A stretch of DNA of 64,000 bases, from NCBI RefSeq assembly GCF_002906165.1, contig NZ_PPCN01000013.1, forward strand, positions 114,828 to 178,827, written 5' to 3'. Made by a program: the position numbers and the translations under genes. Shown here one piece after another: positions 34,265-42,280 of the stretch. Positions within the stretch are counted from its first letter, which is position 1; every line of letters starts with the position of its first letter. This DNA is from Roseibium marinum. Lineage in GTDB: Bacteria; Pseudomonadota; Alphaproteobacteria; Rhizobiales; Stappiaceae. The notes below the pieces were generated by a model that searched no databases, had not been told where the DNA came from, and saw nothing but the letters and a program-made list of their open reading frames with translations.

Positions 34265-34278
34265 TTGATCAAGGTCAA
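34265..34278. promoter_or_regulatory. FNR/FixK-type box upstream of hemA
   Basis: TTGATCAAGGTCAA matches the FNR/FixK consensus TTGAT-N4-ATCAA with one mismatch. It lies in the 342-bp divergent gap between hemA (start 34122) and the TetR gene. FnrL/FixK control of hemA is known in other alphaproteobacteria, so a role in oxygen-responsive heme synthesis is plausible. Confidence 0.5.
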
Positions 34279-34418
34279 TTGGCGCGGGTGCGTCCAAACG
34301 CCATAGTCCATCTTCAAGATGGGAATTGCCCGGTTTGCATCCGGTTTCCGCCCGAAATCCGCCAATGAATCTCGATATAGAGCGAGTTCGGCAGAAGTTT
34401 CTTGCTTTCATTCATTAT

Positions 34419-34438
34419 ACATGAATACTGGTTCATGT
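34419..34438. promoter_or_regulatory. TetR autoregulatory operator (perfect inverted repeat)
   Basis: ACATGAA-TACTGG-TTCATGT has perfect 7-bp half-sites and ends 26 bases before the TetR start codon. A second copy with one half-site mismatch overlaps the promoter of the HAAT operon at 19817-19836. This position is typical for TetR autoregulation. Confidence 0.65.
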
Positions 34439-34464
34439 TTCATGGAAATTGGGAGGATCCGGAC

Positions 34465-35091
34465 GTGACGAAATCGGCCGGAGAGGTTAAGGCGCCGCAA
34501 AAGGCACCCGGCAACCAACCGAAAACGGCGCGCGGGGAAGCCACGCGAAAGGCAATTCTTTCCGCAGCGGAACGGGTCATCGGCGCAAAAGGATACAACG
34601 ACGCGTCCATCGGCCATATTACCAGCGAAGCGGGTGTCGCCCAAGGCACGTTCTATATTTATTTCACCACCAAGGAGCAGGTCTTTTCCGAGCTGGTGCT
34701 GGAAATGGGCCGTCTCGTCCGCCACACGATCGCGGAGGCGACGCAAGGCATCGAAGACCGGCTGGAGGCCGAAAAGGCGGGCCTGACGGCGTTTCTCGAA
34801 TTCGTCTGCGCTCATCCCGATCTTTACCGGATCGTTCAGGAAGCCCTTTTCGTCGATCCGCAAGCCTACCAGGAATATTATCAGACCTTCGCGGCCGGTT
34901 ACCGAGCGGGCCTTGAGGCCGCGCAGGAGGCCGGTCAGATCTCCAAAGGTGACGCGGAGACCCGCGCCTGGGCCCTCATGGGCATCGGACGTACCCTGGG
35001 GGAGCAGCTTGTCGTCTTCAAGTCGGACAAGCCGATATCCGAGATCGTGGCCAGCGGCTACGACCTGATCGCCAACGGCATCAAACCGTGA
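34465..35091 (+). CDS. TetR-family transcriptional regulator
   Basis: 208 aa from a GTG start with GGAGG eight bases upstream; upstream ATGs would run through the operator. The N-terminal HTH spans about 22-68 (RKAILSAAERVIGAKGYNDA, AGVAQGTFYIYFTTKEQVF). The C-terminal ligand domain (about 80-205) is mostly helical. It heads a co-directional group with enoyl-CoA hydratase and acyl-CoA synthetase genes, nine bases before the first. The ligand is likely an acyl-CoA or the free acid, as in PaaR/FadR-type TetR proteins. Probable repressor of its own operon and of the transporter at 19.9 kb. Confidence 0.9.
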   Translation: MTKSAGEVKAPQKAPGNQPKTARGEATRKAILSAAERVIGAKGYNDASIGHITSEAGVAQGTFYIYFTTKEQVFSELVLEMGRLVRHTIAEATQGIEDRLEAEKAGLTAFLEFVCAHPDLYRIVQEALFVDPQAYQEYYQTFAAGYRAGLEAAQEAGQISKGDAETRAWALMGIGRTLGEQLVVFKSDKPISEIVASGYDLIANGIKP

Positions 35092-35100
35092 GGCGGTGCG

Positions 35101-35874
35101 GTGAGTTACGTTGAAACCGAAATCAGGGACGGTGCGGTCTGGCTCTGGCTGAACCGGCCGGAACGCCACAACGCCCTCGTCCCGGCAATGGTGTCCGACC
35201 TTCGCTCCGCCATCGCCCGCGCGGCCGCGCAGGATCCGCCGGCGCTTGTGCTGGCGGCAAGGGGGCGCAGCTTTTCCACGGGCGGTGACGTTGCCGGGTT
35301 CCTTGAGAACTCCGGTTCGCTCGAGGCGCTGAAGGATTATTCGGAACGGCTGGTTGGCGGTCTGCATGCGGCGATCCTCGATCTGCTTGCCTTTCCAGCC
35401 CCTGTCCTGGCGGCGATAAACGGTCCGGTGACGGGCGGGTCGACCGGCCTGATGCTGGCCGCCGATCTTGTGGCTATGGTGGAAGATGCCTTCGTGCAGC
35501 CCTATTATTCCGAAGTCGGCTTCGGTCCGGACGGCGGCTGGACGGCGCTTTTGCCAGACCGCATCGGCACCGCCAAGGCGCTTCAGATCCAGTACCGGAA
35601 CGAGCGGATCGGTGCGGCCGAGGCGCTGGTTCTCGGGCTCGCCACCAGCATCTGTCCGTCCGCGGAGCTGGAAAGCCAGATCAGGAACTGGACCACGGAC
35701 ATTGCAAAGGGCTTTGCCCAGACGCATCGGGCGACGAGAGAAAAGGTCTGGGACGACCAGCGGCGCGCGGAGGTCAGGAGCCGCCTCGATCAGGAGAAAG
35801 CCAGGTTCCTGGAACTCGTCACCCGGCCGGAAACGCTTGAAGGCATGAGGGACTTCAAAAAAGAGCGTGCCTGA
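35101..35874 (+). CDS. Enoyl-CoA hydratase/isomerase-family protein
   Basis: Crotonase-fold protein of 257 aa, GTG start. The first oxyanion-hole strand is FSTGGDVAGF and the second NGPVTGGSTGLMLAADLV. The following YYSEVGFGPDGGWTALL contains the likely catalytic Glu region and the conserved DGG turn. Members hydrate or isomerise enoyl-CoA thioesters in beta-oxidation of fatty or aromatic acids. Between the TetR and acyl-CoA synthetase genes. Confidence 0.9.
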   Translation: MSYVETEIRDGAVWLWLNRPERHNALVPAMVSDLRSAIARAAAQDPPALVLAARGRSFSTGGDVAGFLENSGSLEALKDYSERLVGGLHAAILDLLAFPAPVLAAINGPVTGGSTGLMLAADLVAMVEDAFVQPYYSEVGFGPDGGWTALLPDRIGTAKALQIQYRNERIGAAEALVLGLATSICPSAELESQIRNWTTDIAKGFAQTHRATREKVWDDQRRAEVRSRLDQEKARFLELVTRPETLEGMRDFKKERA

Positions 35875-35922
35875 CGCGGACCGGGTACAGTGACAAGAAC
35901 TTTAAGGTGCCTGGGAGGACAC

Positions 35923-37464
35923 ATGGAGTTTTTAACGGATATGGCCGCCAAGCGGGCGGAACTGACACCGGACGCGGTCGCCTTTATCGACCATGATACC
36001 AGTCGCAGCTTCACGTTCTGCGAAGTCAACAGCCGCGCCAGCCGCCTGGGCAATCTTCTGCTCAATCGGGGACTTGAGAAGGGCGACCGCATCGCGGTCC
36101 TGTGCCTCAACCATCCGGATTTCTTCGTTCTCCTGTTCGCTGCCCAGAAGACCGGGCTGCTGCTGGTGCCTCTCAACTGGCGCCAGCCGGTGGCGGAGCT
36201 GAAGCCGGTTCTTGAAGCCACAGGGGTGAAGGTGATTTTTCACGACGGGGCTTTCGCGGAGACGGCGGGCGAACTGGCCGCGGAAACCGGGGTCGGACTG
36301 CTGCCGCTCGGGGCAACGGGGACTTCGGGCAGCGCGCTGGACGACTTGCTGAAAGAGGCCAGCCCGGCCGCCATCGGCTGCGGCAGGATCGAAGCGGACA
36401 CACCCTGGTATCTGATGCTGACATCAGGCACCACCGGTCTTCCCAAGGCGGTCATCCAGACTGCCGGAATGGCTTATGCCAACATGATCAACTATTCGCA
36501 GGCGGCCGGACTTACGGCGGGTGAAAAGAGCGTCAATTTCCTGCCGCTGTTCCATACCGCCGGGATAAACCTGCCGACGCTGCCGGTTTTCCTGAATGGC
36601 GGATCGTCGGCCATCCTGCGCAAGTTCGATGCCGATGCGGTCCTGGATCTGATCGATGCGGGGGACGTGACAAGTTTCTTCGCGGTTCCGGCCATCTATC
36701 AGGCGCTGGCGCTTTCGGCCGGGATCGGCAAGACGGATTTTTCAAACGTCCGGTTTCTGGGATGCGGCGGCGCACCGGTTCCCGGGCACCTTCTGACCGA
36801 CTTCCGGAAACGCGGCGTGACCATCTGCAACGGCATGGGAATGACGGAGACGGGGCCGACCGTCTTTCTGATGGACAAGTCCCATGCAGCCGTGAAAATC
36901 GGCTCGGTGGGAAAACCGCAAATCCTGACCGATGTCAGGCTTGTTGACGGTGAGGGAGGTGTCGTGGAAGGGCCGGGAGAAGGGGAAGTCCAGTTCCGCG
37001 GTCCCAACATCACGCCCGGCTACATGGACAATCCGCAGGCGACCGCCGAAGCCTTCACCGTGGACGGCTGGCTGAAGTCGGGAGATGTCGGCCGGCGGGA
37101 TGAGGACGGCTATTACTTTATCGTCGACCGGCTCAAGGACATGTATATCTCCGGCGGCGAGAACGTCTATCCCGCCGAGGTGGAAAAGGTCCTGGTCGAC
37201 CATCCGGCGATCCTGGAAGCCGTTGTCATCGGTGTGCCGGACGACAAATGGGGGGAAACCGGAGCGGCCTTTTTGATCCTCAGGCCCGAAGAAGATCTCG
37301 ATACGCATGAATTGCCCGGCTGGTGCCGGAGCCGGATTGCGCCTTACAAAATTCCGAAAAGCTTTTTCATCGTTGAAGACCTGCCCCGCACCGCGGCCGG
37401 TAAGGTCCGGAAAAACCTTCTCAAGGACATGACTTTCGCCGAAAAGACACCGGAGGACGCCTGA
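35923..37464 (+). CDS. Acyl-CoA synthetase (AMP-forming, FadD/CaiC-like)
   Basis: Adenylate-forming ligase of 513 aa; the ATG has GGGAGGA upstream. The P-loop YLMLTSGTTGLPKAV is at about 162-176, the adenylate motif CNGMGMTETGP at about 301-311, GDVGRRDEDGYYFIVDRLKD at about 387-406, and the C-terminal lysine in RTAAGKVRKN near 498. It activates a carboxylate to its CoA thioester. Adjacent to the TetR-controlled crotonase and MaoC pair, it probably opens degradation of an acid imported by the HAAT system sharing its operator. Confidence 0.92.
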   Translation: MEFLTDMAAKRAELTPDAVAFIDHDTSRSFTFCEVNSRASRLGNLLLNRGLEKGDRIAVLCLNHPDFFVLLFAAQKTGLLLVPLNWRQPVAELKPVLEATGVKVIFHDGAFAETAGELAAETGVGLLPLGATGTSGSALDDLLKEASPAAIGCGRIEADTPWYLMLTSGTTGLPKAVIQTAGMAYANMINYSQAAGLTAGEKSVNFLPLFHTAGINLPTLPVFLNGGSSAILRKFDADAVLDLIDAGDVTSFFAVPAIYQALALSAGIGKTDFSNVRFLGCGGAPVPGHLLTDFRKRGVTICNGMGMTETGPTVFLMDKSHAAVKIGSVGKPQILTDVRLVDGEGGVVEGPGEGEVQFRGPNITPGYMDNPQATAEAFTVDGWLKSGDVGRRDEDGYYFIVDRLKDMYISGGENVYPAEVEKVLVDHPAILEAVVIGVPDDKWGETGAAFLILRPEEDLDTHELPGWCRSRIAPYKIPKSFFIVEDLPRTAAGKVRKNLLKDMTFAEKTPEDA

Positions 37465-37467
37465 GCG

Positions 37468-37857
37468 ATGACACACGCCGACGATGCGCACCGGAGCGGC
37501 TCGTGTACCTGGATTCCCCGCCAGGCCGATTTCGATGCTTTCGCCAGACTTTCGGGCGATGACAATCCGATACATGTCGACCCGGAGTTTTCCGCGCGCA
37601 CGCGTTTCGGACGCACGGTCTCGCACGGCATGCTGCTTTATGCACGGGTCTTCGCCCGGTTACAGGCGCTTTATCCCGGCCGGGCACATGCGGTGCAGAC
37701 CCTGATGTTTCCGAACCCGGCCTACGCGGACGAGGAACTGACATTTTCGTTTTCCGAAAACCCGCAGCAGCCGGACCAGATCCTCATCGAAGTGGCCCGC
37801 AGCGCCGATGGAGCGGTGACGCTCTCGGGCACCTGCGATCTGGGAGAAAGCCGATGA
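37468..37857 (+). CDS. MaoC-like hotdog-fold hydratase, catalytic subunit
   Basis: 129 aa. The hydratase-2 motif GDDNPIH is complete, with catalytic Asp31 and His36, followed by FGRTVSHGMLL. Such proteins hydrate enoyl-CoA or other enoyl thioesters. Starts four bases after the synthetase stop and overlaps the next gene by four bases (ATGA). Confidence 0.88.
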   Translation: MTHADDAHRSGSCTWIPRQADFDAFARLSGDDNPIHVDPEFSARTRFGRTVSHGMLLYARVFARLQALYPGRAHAVQTLMFPNPAYADEELTFSFSENPQQPDQILIEVARSADGAVTLSGTCDLGESR

Positions 37858-38225
37858 CGCTGGAACTCGGTCAGCGGGCGGAACTGACCCGGACCTACAC
37901 CGAGCGGGACATGCAGGATTTCGCACTGCTGGCGGGAGACGACACGGACGTGCCGCGTTCGGTTCCAGGGCCGCTCATCGGAGGTCTGTTTTCCTATCTG
38001 CTCGGTGTGAAGCTTCCCGGGCGCGGGACGAATTATCTCAAGCAGAGCCTGGAATTTCTGGCCGAAGCACCCGTCGGAGAGGCCCTGACCGCATCCGTCA
38101 CCATCACCCGCCTCAGACCGGAGAAGCACCTGGTCGATCTCGAGACCGTGTGTGAAACCGCGGACGGCTCGCGGATCTGCCAGGGGCGGGCGCTGGTTTA
38201 TGTCGAGGATGTCGGCAAGGGATAG
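37854..38225 (+). CDS. MaoC-like hotdog-fold protein lacking the catalytic His
   Basis: 123 aa with the same fold as its neighbour (ADMxDFAxLAGDD pattern, here RDMQDFALLAGDD), but the motif reads GDDTDVPRS, with no Asn-Pro-x-His. It overlaps the complete MaoC gene by four bases. Two adjacent hotdog subunits, one catalytic and one not, recall heterodimeric dehydratases such as HadAB. A thioesterase-like role is less likely. Confidence 0.82.
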   Translation: MTLELGQRAELTRTYTERDMQDFALLAGDDTDVPRSVPGPLIGGLFSYLLGVKLPGRGTNYLKQSLEFLAEAPVGEALTASVTITRLRPEKHLVDLETVCETADGSRICQGRALVYVEDVGKG

Positions 38226-38264
38226 CCGGGCGTTATAACAGCAAACATTTCATATGCAATTTAA

Positions 38265-38319
38265 TCAACCAAATGGTTGACTAAAGTTTTTGCGTGCTGT
38301 AATTCAACCAAATGGTTGA
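38265..38319. promoter_or_regulatory. Promoter flanked by two identical ArsR operators
   Basis: The perfect 16-bp palindrome TCAACCAAATGGTTGA occurs at 38265-38280 and again at 38304-38319, centres 39 bp apart. Between and overlapping them lies TTGACT (38277-38282), a 17-base spacer and TAATTC (38300-38305), a good sigma-70-like promoter. Binding at both sites would block -35 and -10 together. Confidence 0.75.
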
Positions 38320-38323
38320 ACGA

Positions 38324-38659
38324 ATGTCTGACACACAGAAGCTTACCGCGATCCTCAAGGCGGCAAGCGACCCGATCCGCCGGGAGCTGCTGACCCTGCT
38401 GGTCCAGCACGGGCCGACACGGGTGACGGATCTCGCCAGGCATTTCGATGTCAGCCTGAATGCAGTGTCGAAGCACATCAAGATACTGGAAGCCGCCGGA
38501 CTTGTGCGGCGGCGGACCGAATGGCGGGAACATCTGATCGAGGCGGACATGGACCCCGTCCGTCAGATCGACCGCTGGTTCCAGGATCTGCGGTCCGTCT
38601 GGGATCGAAGGCTCGACGTTTTGGACGATGTTCTCAAAAGGGAGACGGAAGATGAATGA
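38324..38659 (+). CDS. ArsR-family regulator (SdpR-like)
   Basis: 111 aa from the ATG after the second operator; an ATG at 38312 inside the operator would add four residues. The winged HTH runs ILKAASDPIRRELLTLLVQH then RHFDVSLNAVSKHIKILEAA. There are no metal-binding Cys residues, so it is not a metal sensor. It overlaps the AHSA1-like gene by eight bases, a pairing known for autorepressing SdpR-type regulators. Likely self-regulated through the flanking palindromes. Confidence 0.9.
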   Translation: MSDTQKLTAILKAASDPIRRELLTLLVQHGPTRVTDLARHFDVSLNAVSKHIKILEAAGLVRRRTEWREHLIEADMDPVRQIDRWFQDLRSVWDRRLDVLDDVLKRETEDE

Positions 38660-39089
38660 CTTGAGTGTAGTGGTGTCGCGCACATTTTCAGCCCCCAGGA
38701 CGAAGGTCTTCGAGGCCTGGCTCGATCCTCAGATACTGGCCCTTTTCATGCAGCCTTGCGAAGGGGGACCGCCGGCAACCGTGACGAACGATCCGGTGGA
38801 GGGCGGCGATTTCGAGATCATCATGCGGGCCGACGACAAGGAGATACCGCACCGGGGCGTCTACAAGGAAATCAATCGCCATTCCCGGCTGGCCTTTACA
38901 TGGGAAAGCCCGTTTTCCCTGCCGGATAGCGTGGTGACGCTGGATTTCAAGGACGTTGCGGACGGAACTGAACTGACGCTGACGCATGTGAAATTTCCGT
39001 CCGAAGAAAGCCGCGACGGTCATGAAAGCGGCTGGACGGGTATCCTGGCTGCACTGATGCCGGCCCTTGCGGAAAGCAAGGCGGCATGA
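38652..39089 (+). CDS. SRPBCC/AHSA1-domain protein
   Basis: 145 aa START-like fold (activator of Hsp90 ATPase 1 homology). The typical opening VVSRTFSAPRTKVFEAWLDP and the HRGVYKEINRHSRLAFTW block are present, with a WTGILAAL C-terminal helix. These proteins bind hydrophobic ligands and are usually encoded with ArsR regulators, as here. Function unknown. Confidence 0.9.
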   Translation: MNDLSVVVSRTFSAPRTKVFEAWLDPQILALFMQPCEGGPPATVTNDPVEGGDFEIIMRADDKEIPHRGVYKEINRHSRLAFTWESPFSLPDSVVTLDFKDVADGTELTLTHVKFPSEESRDGHESGWTGILAALMPALAESKAA

Positions 39090-39098
39090 ACATGCCGC

Positions 39099-39132
39099 AA
39101 CGCTCCGCGTCCTGATCGTGATGCGGAGCGTT
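39099..39132. terminator. Bidirectional terminator hairpin between convergent genes
   Basis: AACGCTCCGC (39099-39108) pairs perfectly with GCGGAGCGTT (39123-39132). It sits between the convergent AHSA1-like and DUF427 genes, next to a second palindrome at 39081-39098. No long T-run, so efficiency is uncertain. Confidence 0.6.
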
Positions 39133-39520
39133 ATTCGCCTTCCACCAATCGTACTTTTTTCGGCCAGAAGGCATAATGAGCGGCGAGCCGGTCCGCCATT
39201 GGGATCGGAGTTCTGTAGACCCAGCCGATTTCCTCCCCACCGAAAGACACATAGCTCGCATCACCCTTGATCGGGCAGTGGGTGGATCTGTCCATCTCAC
39301 CGAAGTCGGCGGTCAGATCGGTTTCCGGCACATAGACCACCGGATCATAGACCGATTTGCCGATCTCGATCACCCGGATCGCACCGGTGCTGTCCGCAAG
39401 CAGCGTATCGCCCGCGTAAATGCGGATGCGGCGCGAAATATCCTTGATCACCATGAGGTGGGCCGGATTGTCCGGGTTGCGGATGGCGTTTTCAAAGGCA
39501 GGACCTGTTTCGAGTGTCAT
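39131..39520 (-). CDS. DUF427-family protein
   Basis: 129 aa. The motif HCPIKGDASYVSF and the start of the fold (IRIYAGDTLLADSTGAIRVIE) are characteristic of DUF427. The conserved Cys in CPxKG is present. Function unknown; in other bacteria the domain occurs in small cytoplasmic proteins. Convergent with the AHSA1-like gene. Confidence 0.88.
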   Translation of the reverse strand: MTLETGPAFENAIRNPDNPAHLMVIKDISRRIRIYAGDTLLADSTGAIRVIEIGKSVYDPVVYVPETDLTADFGEMDRSTHCPIKGDASYVSFGGEEIGWVYRTPIPMADRLAAHYAFWPKKVRLVEGE

Positions 39521-39592
39521 TGGACTCTCCTCTTCTCCAGTCAGAAGGTGATGCGCCGGCCCCTAAATGGCAAAAGCAAAGTTCTGACATTG

Positions 39593-39632
39593 CCGTGAAA
39601 TGGCGTTCTGGCCCGTGAAATGCCGTTTTGGT
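39593..39632 (+). repeat. Tandem 20-bp repeat upstream of glycerate kinase
   Basis: Two contiguous 20-bp units (39593-39612 and 39613-39632) agree at 17 positions, both beginning CCGTGAAATG. They lie about 95-135 bp before the glycerate kinase start and may be a tandem regulator-binding site. No credible gene in 39521-39725. Confidence 0.4.
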
Positions 39633-39725
39633 CGGTTTCCGCCGACAAGGGGCTGGCAGTGCCATGAAAATTCTGCTGAAACTGCGCTCAAATGGACTAG
39701 TCAGGTTTTCGCGAGGCGGTTTCCC

Positions 39726-40982
39726 ATGGACAGTGTGGCTGACGATCTTTTGCGGCGGCTTTTTGAAAAGGCGGTCGAAGTGGCGGATCCGATGAAAAGC
39801 CTTGCTGCCTTTCTGCCGGAAAAACCGGCCGGACGGGTGGTGGTGATCGGTGCCGGCAAAGCGTCGGCCCGGATGGCGGAAGCGGTCGAGGCGTCATGGG
39901 GGCCGTGTGAAGGTCTGGTGATTACCCGCTATGGCTATGCCCGCCCGTGCGAGGGCATCGAGATCGTCGAAGCGGCGCATCCCATACCGGACGAGATCGG
40001 CCTTTCCGCCACGGAGCGGATGCTGGACCTGCTGGCTGGTGTCGGGGAAGGGGATTTTGTGCTGGCGCTGATTTCCGGCGGCGCATCGGCGCTGCTGACG
40101 GCGCCTGCCGGAGAGATCACGCTCGCCGAGAAGCAGGAGGTCAACCAGAAACTCCTGGTATCGGGCGCGGCTATCGGCCAGATGAATGTGGTGCGCAAGC
40201 ATCTGAGCCGCGTCAAGGGCGGGCAGCTTGCCGCCGCGGCCTATCCGGCGAAAATGCTGGCCCTGCTCATGTCGGATGTTCCGGGCGACAATCCGGCGGA
40301 AATCGGCTCGGGCCCGACCGTCGGCGATGCCAGCACCCCGGAAGACGTGAAAGCCATTCTGGACCAGTGGAAGATCGATGTGCCGGCGTCCGTAAGAGAA
40401 GTGCTGTCCGGGCAAACCGGTGTTCTGGTGCCTGAAGACCGGAAGCTTAGCCGGGTTACGAACACGGTTTTCGCGGCACCCTCCCAATCGTTGGACGCAG
40501 CTAAAGAACTGGCGGAAGAGGAAGGTTGCGAAGTCGAAATTCTCGGCGATGCGATTGAAGGGGAGGCGCGCGAGGTTGCCCATGAGCACGCGGAACTCGC
40601 CTTGCGCCGCCAGAGGGAACGCCCGGCGGGCAGCCGCCCGCTGATCCTCCTGTCCGGCGGCGAACTGACCGTGACGCGGCGCGGCGACGGCATCGGCGGG
40701 CCGAACGCCGAATATGCTCTGGCGCTGGCTCTGGCGCTGAAGGGGGGTGGCGGCATTCATGCGATTGCCTGCGATACCGATGGCGTTGACGGAGCGGCTG
40801 AGGTTGCCGGCGCCGTAATCGGGCCGGAGACGCTCGCGAAAGCGGCGGCCGCGGGACTTTCGCAGGAAAAGGCGCTGGACAACAACGATGCGCACAGCTT
40901 TTTCGGGGTGCTTGGCGATCAGGTCGTCACAGGACCGACACTCACCAACGTGAATGATTTCCGAGCGATCTGGATCGGATAG
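39726..40982 (+). CDS. Glycerate 2-kinase (MOFRL family)
   Basis: 418 aa. The N-terminal domain (DUF4147) has VVVIGAGKASARMAEA, LISGGASALLTAPAG, VRKHLSRVKGGQLA and LLMSDVPGDNPAEIGSGPT. The C-terminal MOFRL domain includes LLSGGELTVTRRGDG, the region IACDTDGVDGAAEVAGAVI and LDNNDAHSFF. It phosphorylates D-glycerate to 2-phosphoglycerate. The ATG has GAGGCGG upstream. A GH63 mannosylglycerate-hydrolase-type gene at 47995 could supply the glycerate. First gene of a mostly co-directional locus running to 50376. Confidence 0.93.
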   Translation: MDSVADDLLRRLFEKAVEVADPMKSLAAFLPEKPAGRVVVIGAGKASARMAEAVEASWGPCEGLVITRYGYARPCEGIEIVEAAHPIPDEIGLSATERMLDLLAGVGEGDFVLALISGGASALLTAPAGEITLAEKQEVNQKLLVSGAAIGQMNVVRKHLSRVKGGQLAAAAYPAKMLALLMSDVPGDNPAEIGSGPTVGDASTPEDVKAILDQWKIDVPASVREVLSGQTGVLVPEDRKLSRVTNTVFAAPSQSLDAAKELAEEEGCEVEILGDAIEGEAREVAHEHAELALRRQRERPAGSRPLILLSGGELTVTRRGDGIGGPNAEYALALALALKGGGGIHAIACDTDGVDGAAEVAGAVIGPETLAKAAAAGLSQEKALDNNDAHSFFGVLGDQVVTGPTLTNVNDFRAIWIG

Positions 40983-41098
40983 ATCGCCGCGCATTTCTAT
41001 GGAATGATCGAAGCTGGAAAAGCTGGTCAGGCGACAGGTGAAAAACGGCCGGAAGTGGTTTTGCAGTGGCGCGGTTGCGCCGGGGTCAGGGGTTGGAC

Positions 41099-42280
41099 GT
41101 GTCTGAAGTCACCATAACGCGCGCCGTGCGCATGCCCGACCCTTTCCGGATCGAACGCTTTCTCTCCAATCCGAAACTCGGTCCGCGGCTGCTGTTCTTC
41201 AGCGGCGGGTCAGCGCTCAATGGCGTGTCGCAATCGCTGAAACGCTATACGCACAACTCCATCCACCTGGTGACGCCGTTCGACAGCGGCGGCAGCTCTC
41301 AAGGGTTGCGGATCGCCTTCGACATGCCGGCGATCGGCGATCTCAGAAGCCGGTTGATGGCGCTCGCCGACGAAACGGTTCTCGGTCATCCGGATGTCTT
41401 CCGTCTGTTCACCCACCGTTTCGCCAGATCGGCACGGCCCGCCGATCTGGGCGGGGAGCTCGATACGATGATCTCCGGAACGCATCCGCTGGTGGACGCC
41501 ATCGAGCAGCCGATGCGTACGCTGATCCAGAACCAGCTCGGCACGTTCCGGGCCGCCCGGCCGGAGAGCTTCGATCTGCGCGGGGCAAGCATCGGCAACC
41601 TGATTCTCGCCGGCGGTTACCTCAATCAGAACCAGCAGCTCGAACCGATCATCTTTCTGGTGTCGAAACTGGTCGGCGTTCAGGGGACCGTGCGGGCGGT
41701 GACCGACGACAATCTGCATCTTGCCGCGGAACTGGCCAATGGCGAGACGGTTATCGGCCAGCATCTCCTGACGGCCAAGGAGCACCCGCCCCTGGCCTCG
41801 CCGATCAAGGACTTCTTTTTGAACCGGGGCCTGGAACGGCTCGAGCCGGCAATGGCGGAATTCCCGGAGCGGAACCACAACCTGATGCAGTCGGCGGACC
41901 TGATCTGCTATGCTCCCGGCAGCTTCTATACAAGCCTGATCGCAAATCTGCTTCCGGCGGGAGTCGGCCGGTCGATCGCCGCGCGCACGGTGCCGAAGGT
42001 CTATGTGCCGAGCCTGGGCGCCGATCCGGAGACCGGTACCATGAGCCTGCCGGACAAGGTGCATACCCTGTTGACCTACCTGCACAGGGATGCCGGAGCC
42101 GATTGTCCGGTCAGCAGGCTGCTCAATCTGGTAATCGTCGACGCGCGCGTCCCCGATGACGAGATCGCGGAGATCAGCGCACGCGGCATCACTGTCCTGA
42201 AACTGGATCTCGTCAGCAAGAGTTCGGCGCCCTATTACGACCCCGTGCCGCTCTGCGAGGCGTTGGTCTCGCTGACGTGA
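41099..42280 (+). CDS. CofD/YvcK-superfamily protein (GAK-system CofD-like)
   Basis: 393 aa from a GTG with AGGGG seven bases upstream; an upstream GTG at 41066 would add 11 residues. The start of the fold reads LLFFSGGSALNGVSQSL, followed by HLVTPFDSGGSSQGLR and MPAIGDLRSRLMALAD, which fit the CofD-like family that NCBI names after the GAK system. CofD enzymes transfer a lactyl- or glyceryl-phosphate moiety; the role of this branch is unknown. Its position next to glycerate kinase hints at a phosphoglycerate-linked reaction or at nucleotide/UDP-sugar sensing as in YvcK. Same strand, 116 bp after the kinase. Confidence 0.8.
   Translation: MSEVTITRAVRMPDPFRIERFLSNPKLGPRLLFFSGGSALNGVSQSLKRYTHNSIHLVTPFDSGGSSQGLRIAFDMPAIGDLRSRLMALADETVLGHPDVFRLFTHRFARSARPADLGGELDTMISGTHPLVDAIEQPMRTLIQNQLGTFRAARPESFDLRGASIGNLILAGGYLNQNQQLEPIIFLVSKLVGVQGTVRAVTDDNLHLAAELANGETVIGQHLLTAKEHPPLASPIKDFFLNRGLERLEPAMAEFPERNHNLMQSADLICYAPGSFYTSLIANLLPAGVGRSIAARTVPKVYVPSLGADPETGTMSLPDKVHTLLTYLHRDAGADCPVSRLLNLVIVDARVPDDEIAEISARGITVLKLDLVSKSSAPYYDPVPLCEALVSLT

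Noticed and set aside
39593..39632. Possible CRISPR-like repeat
   Set aside because: Only two adjoining units with no spacers and no cas genes; a tandem repeat instead.
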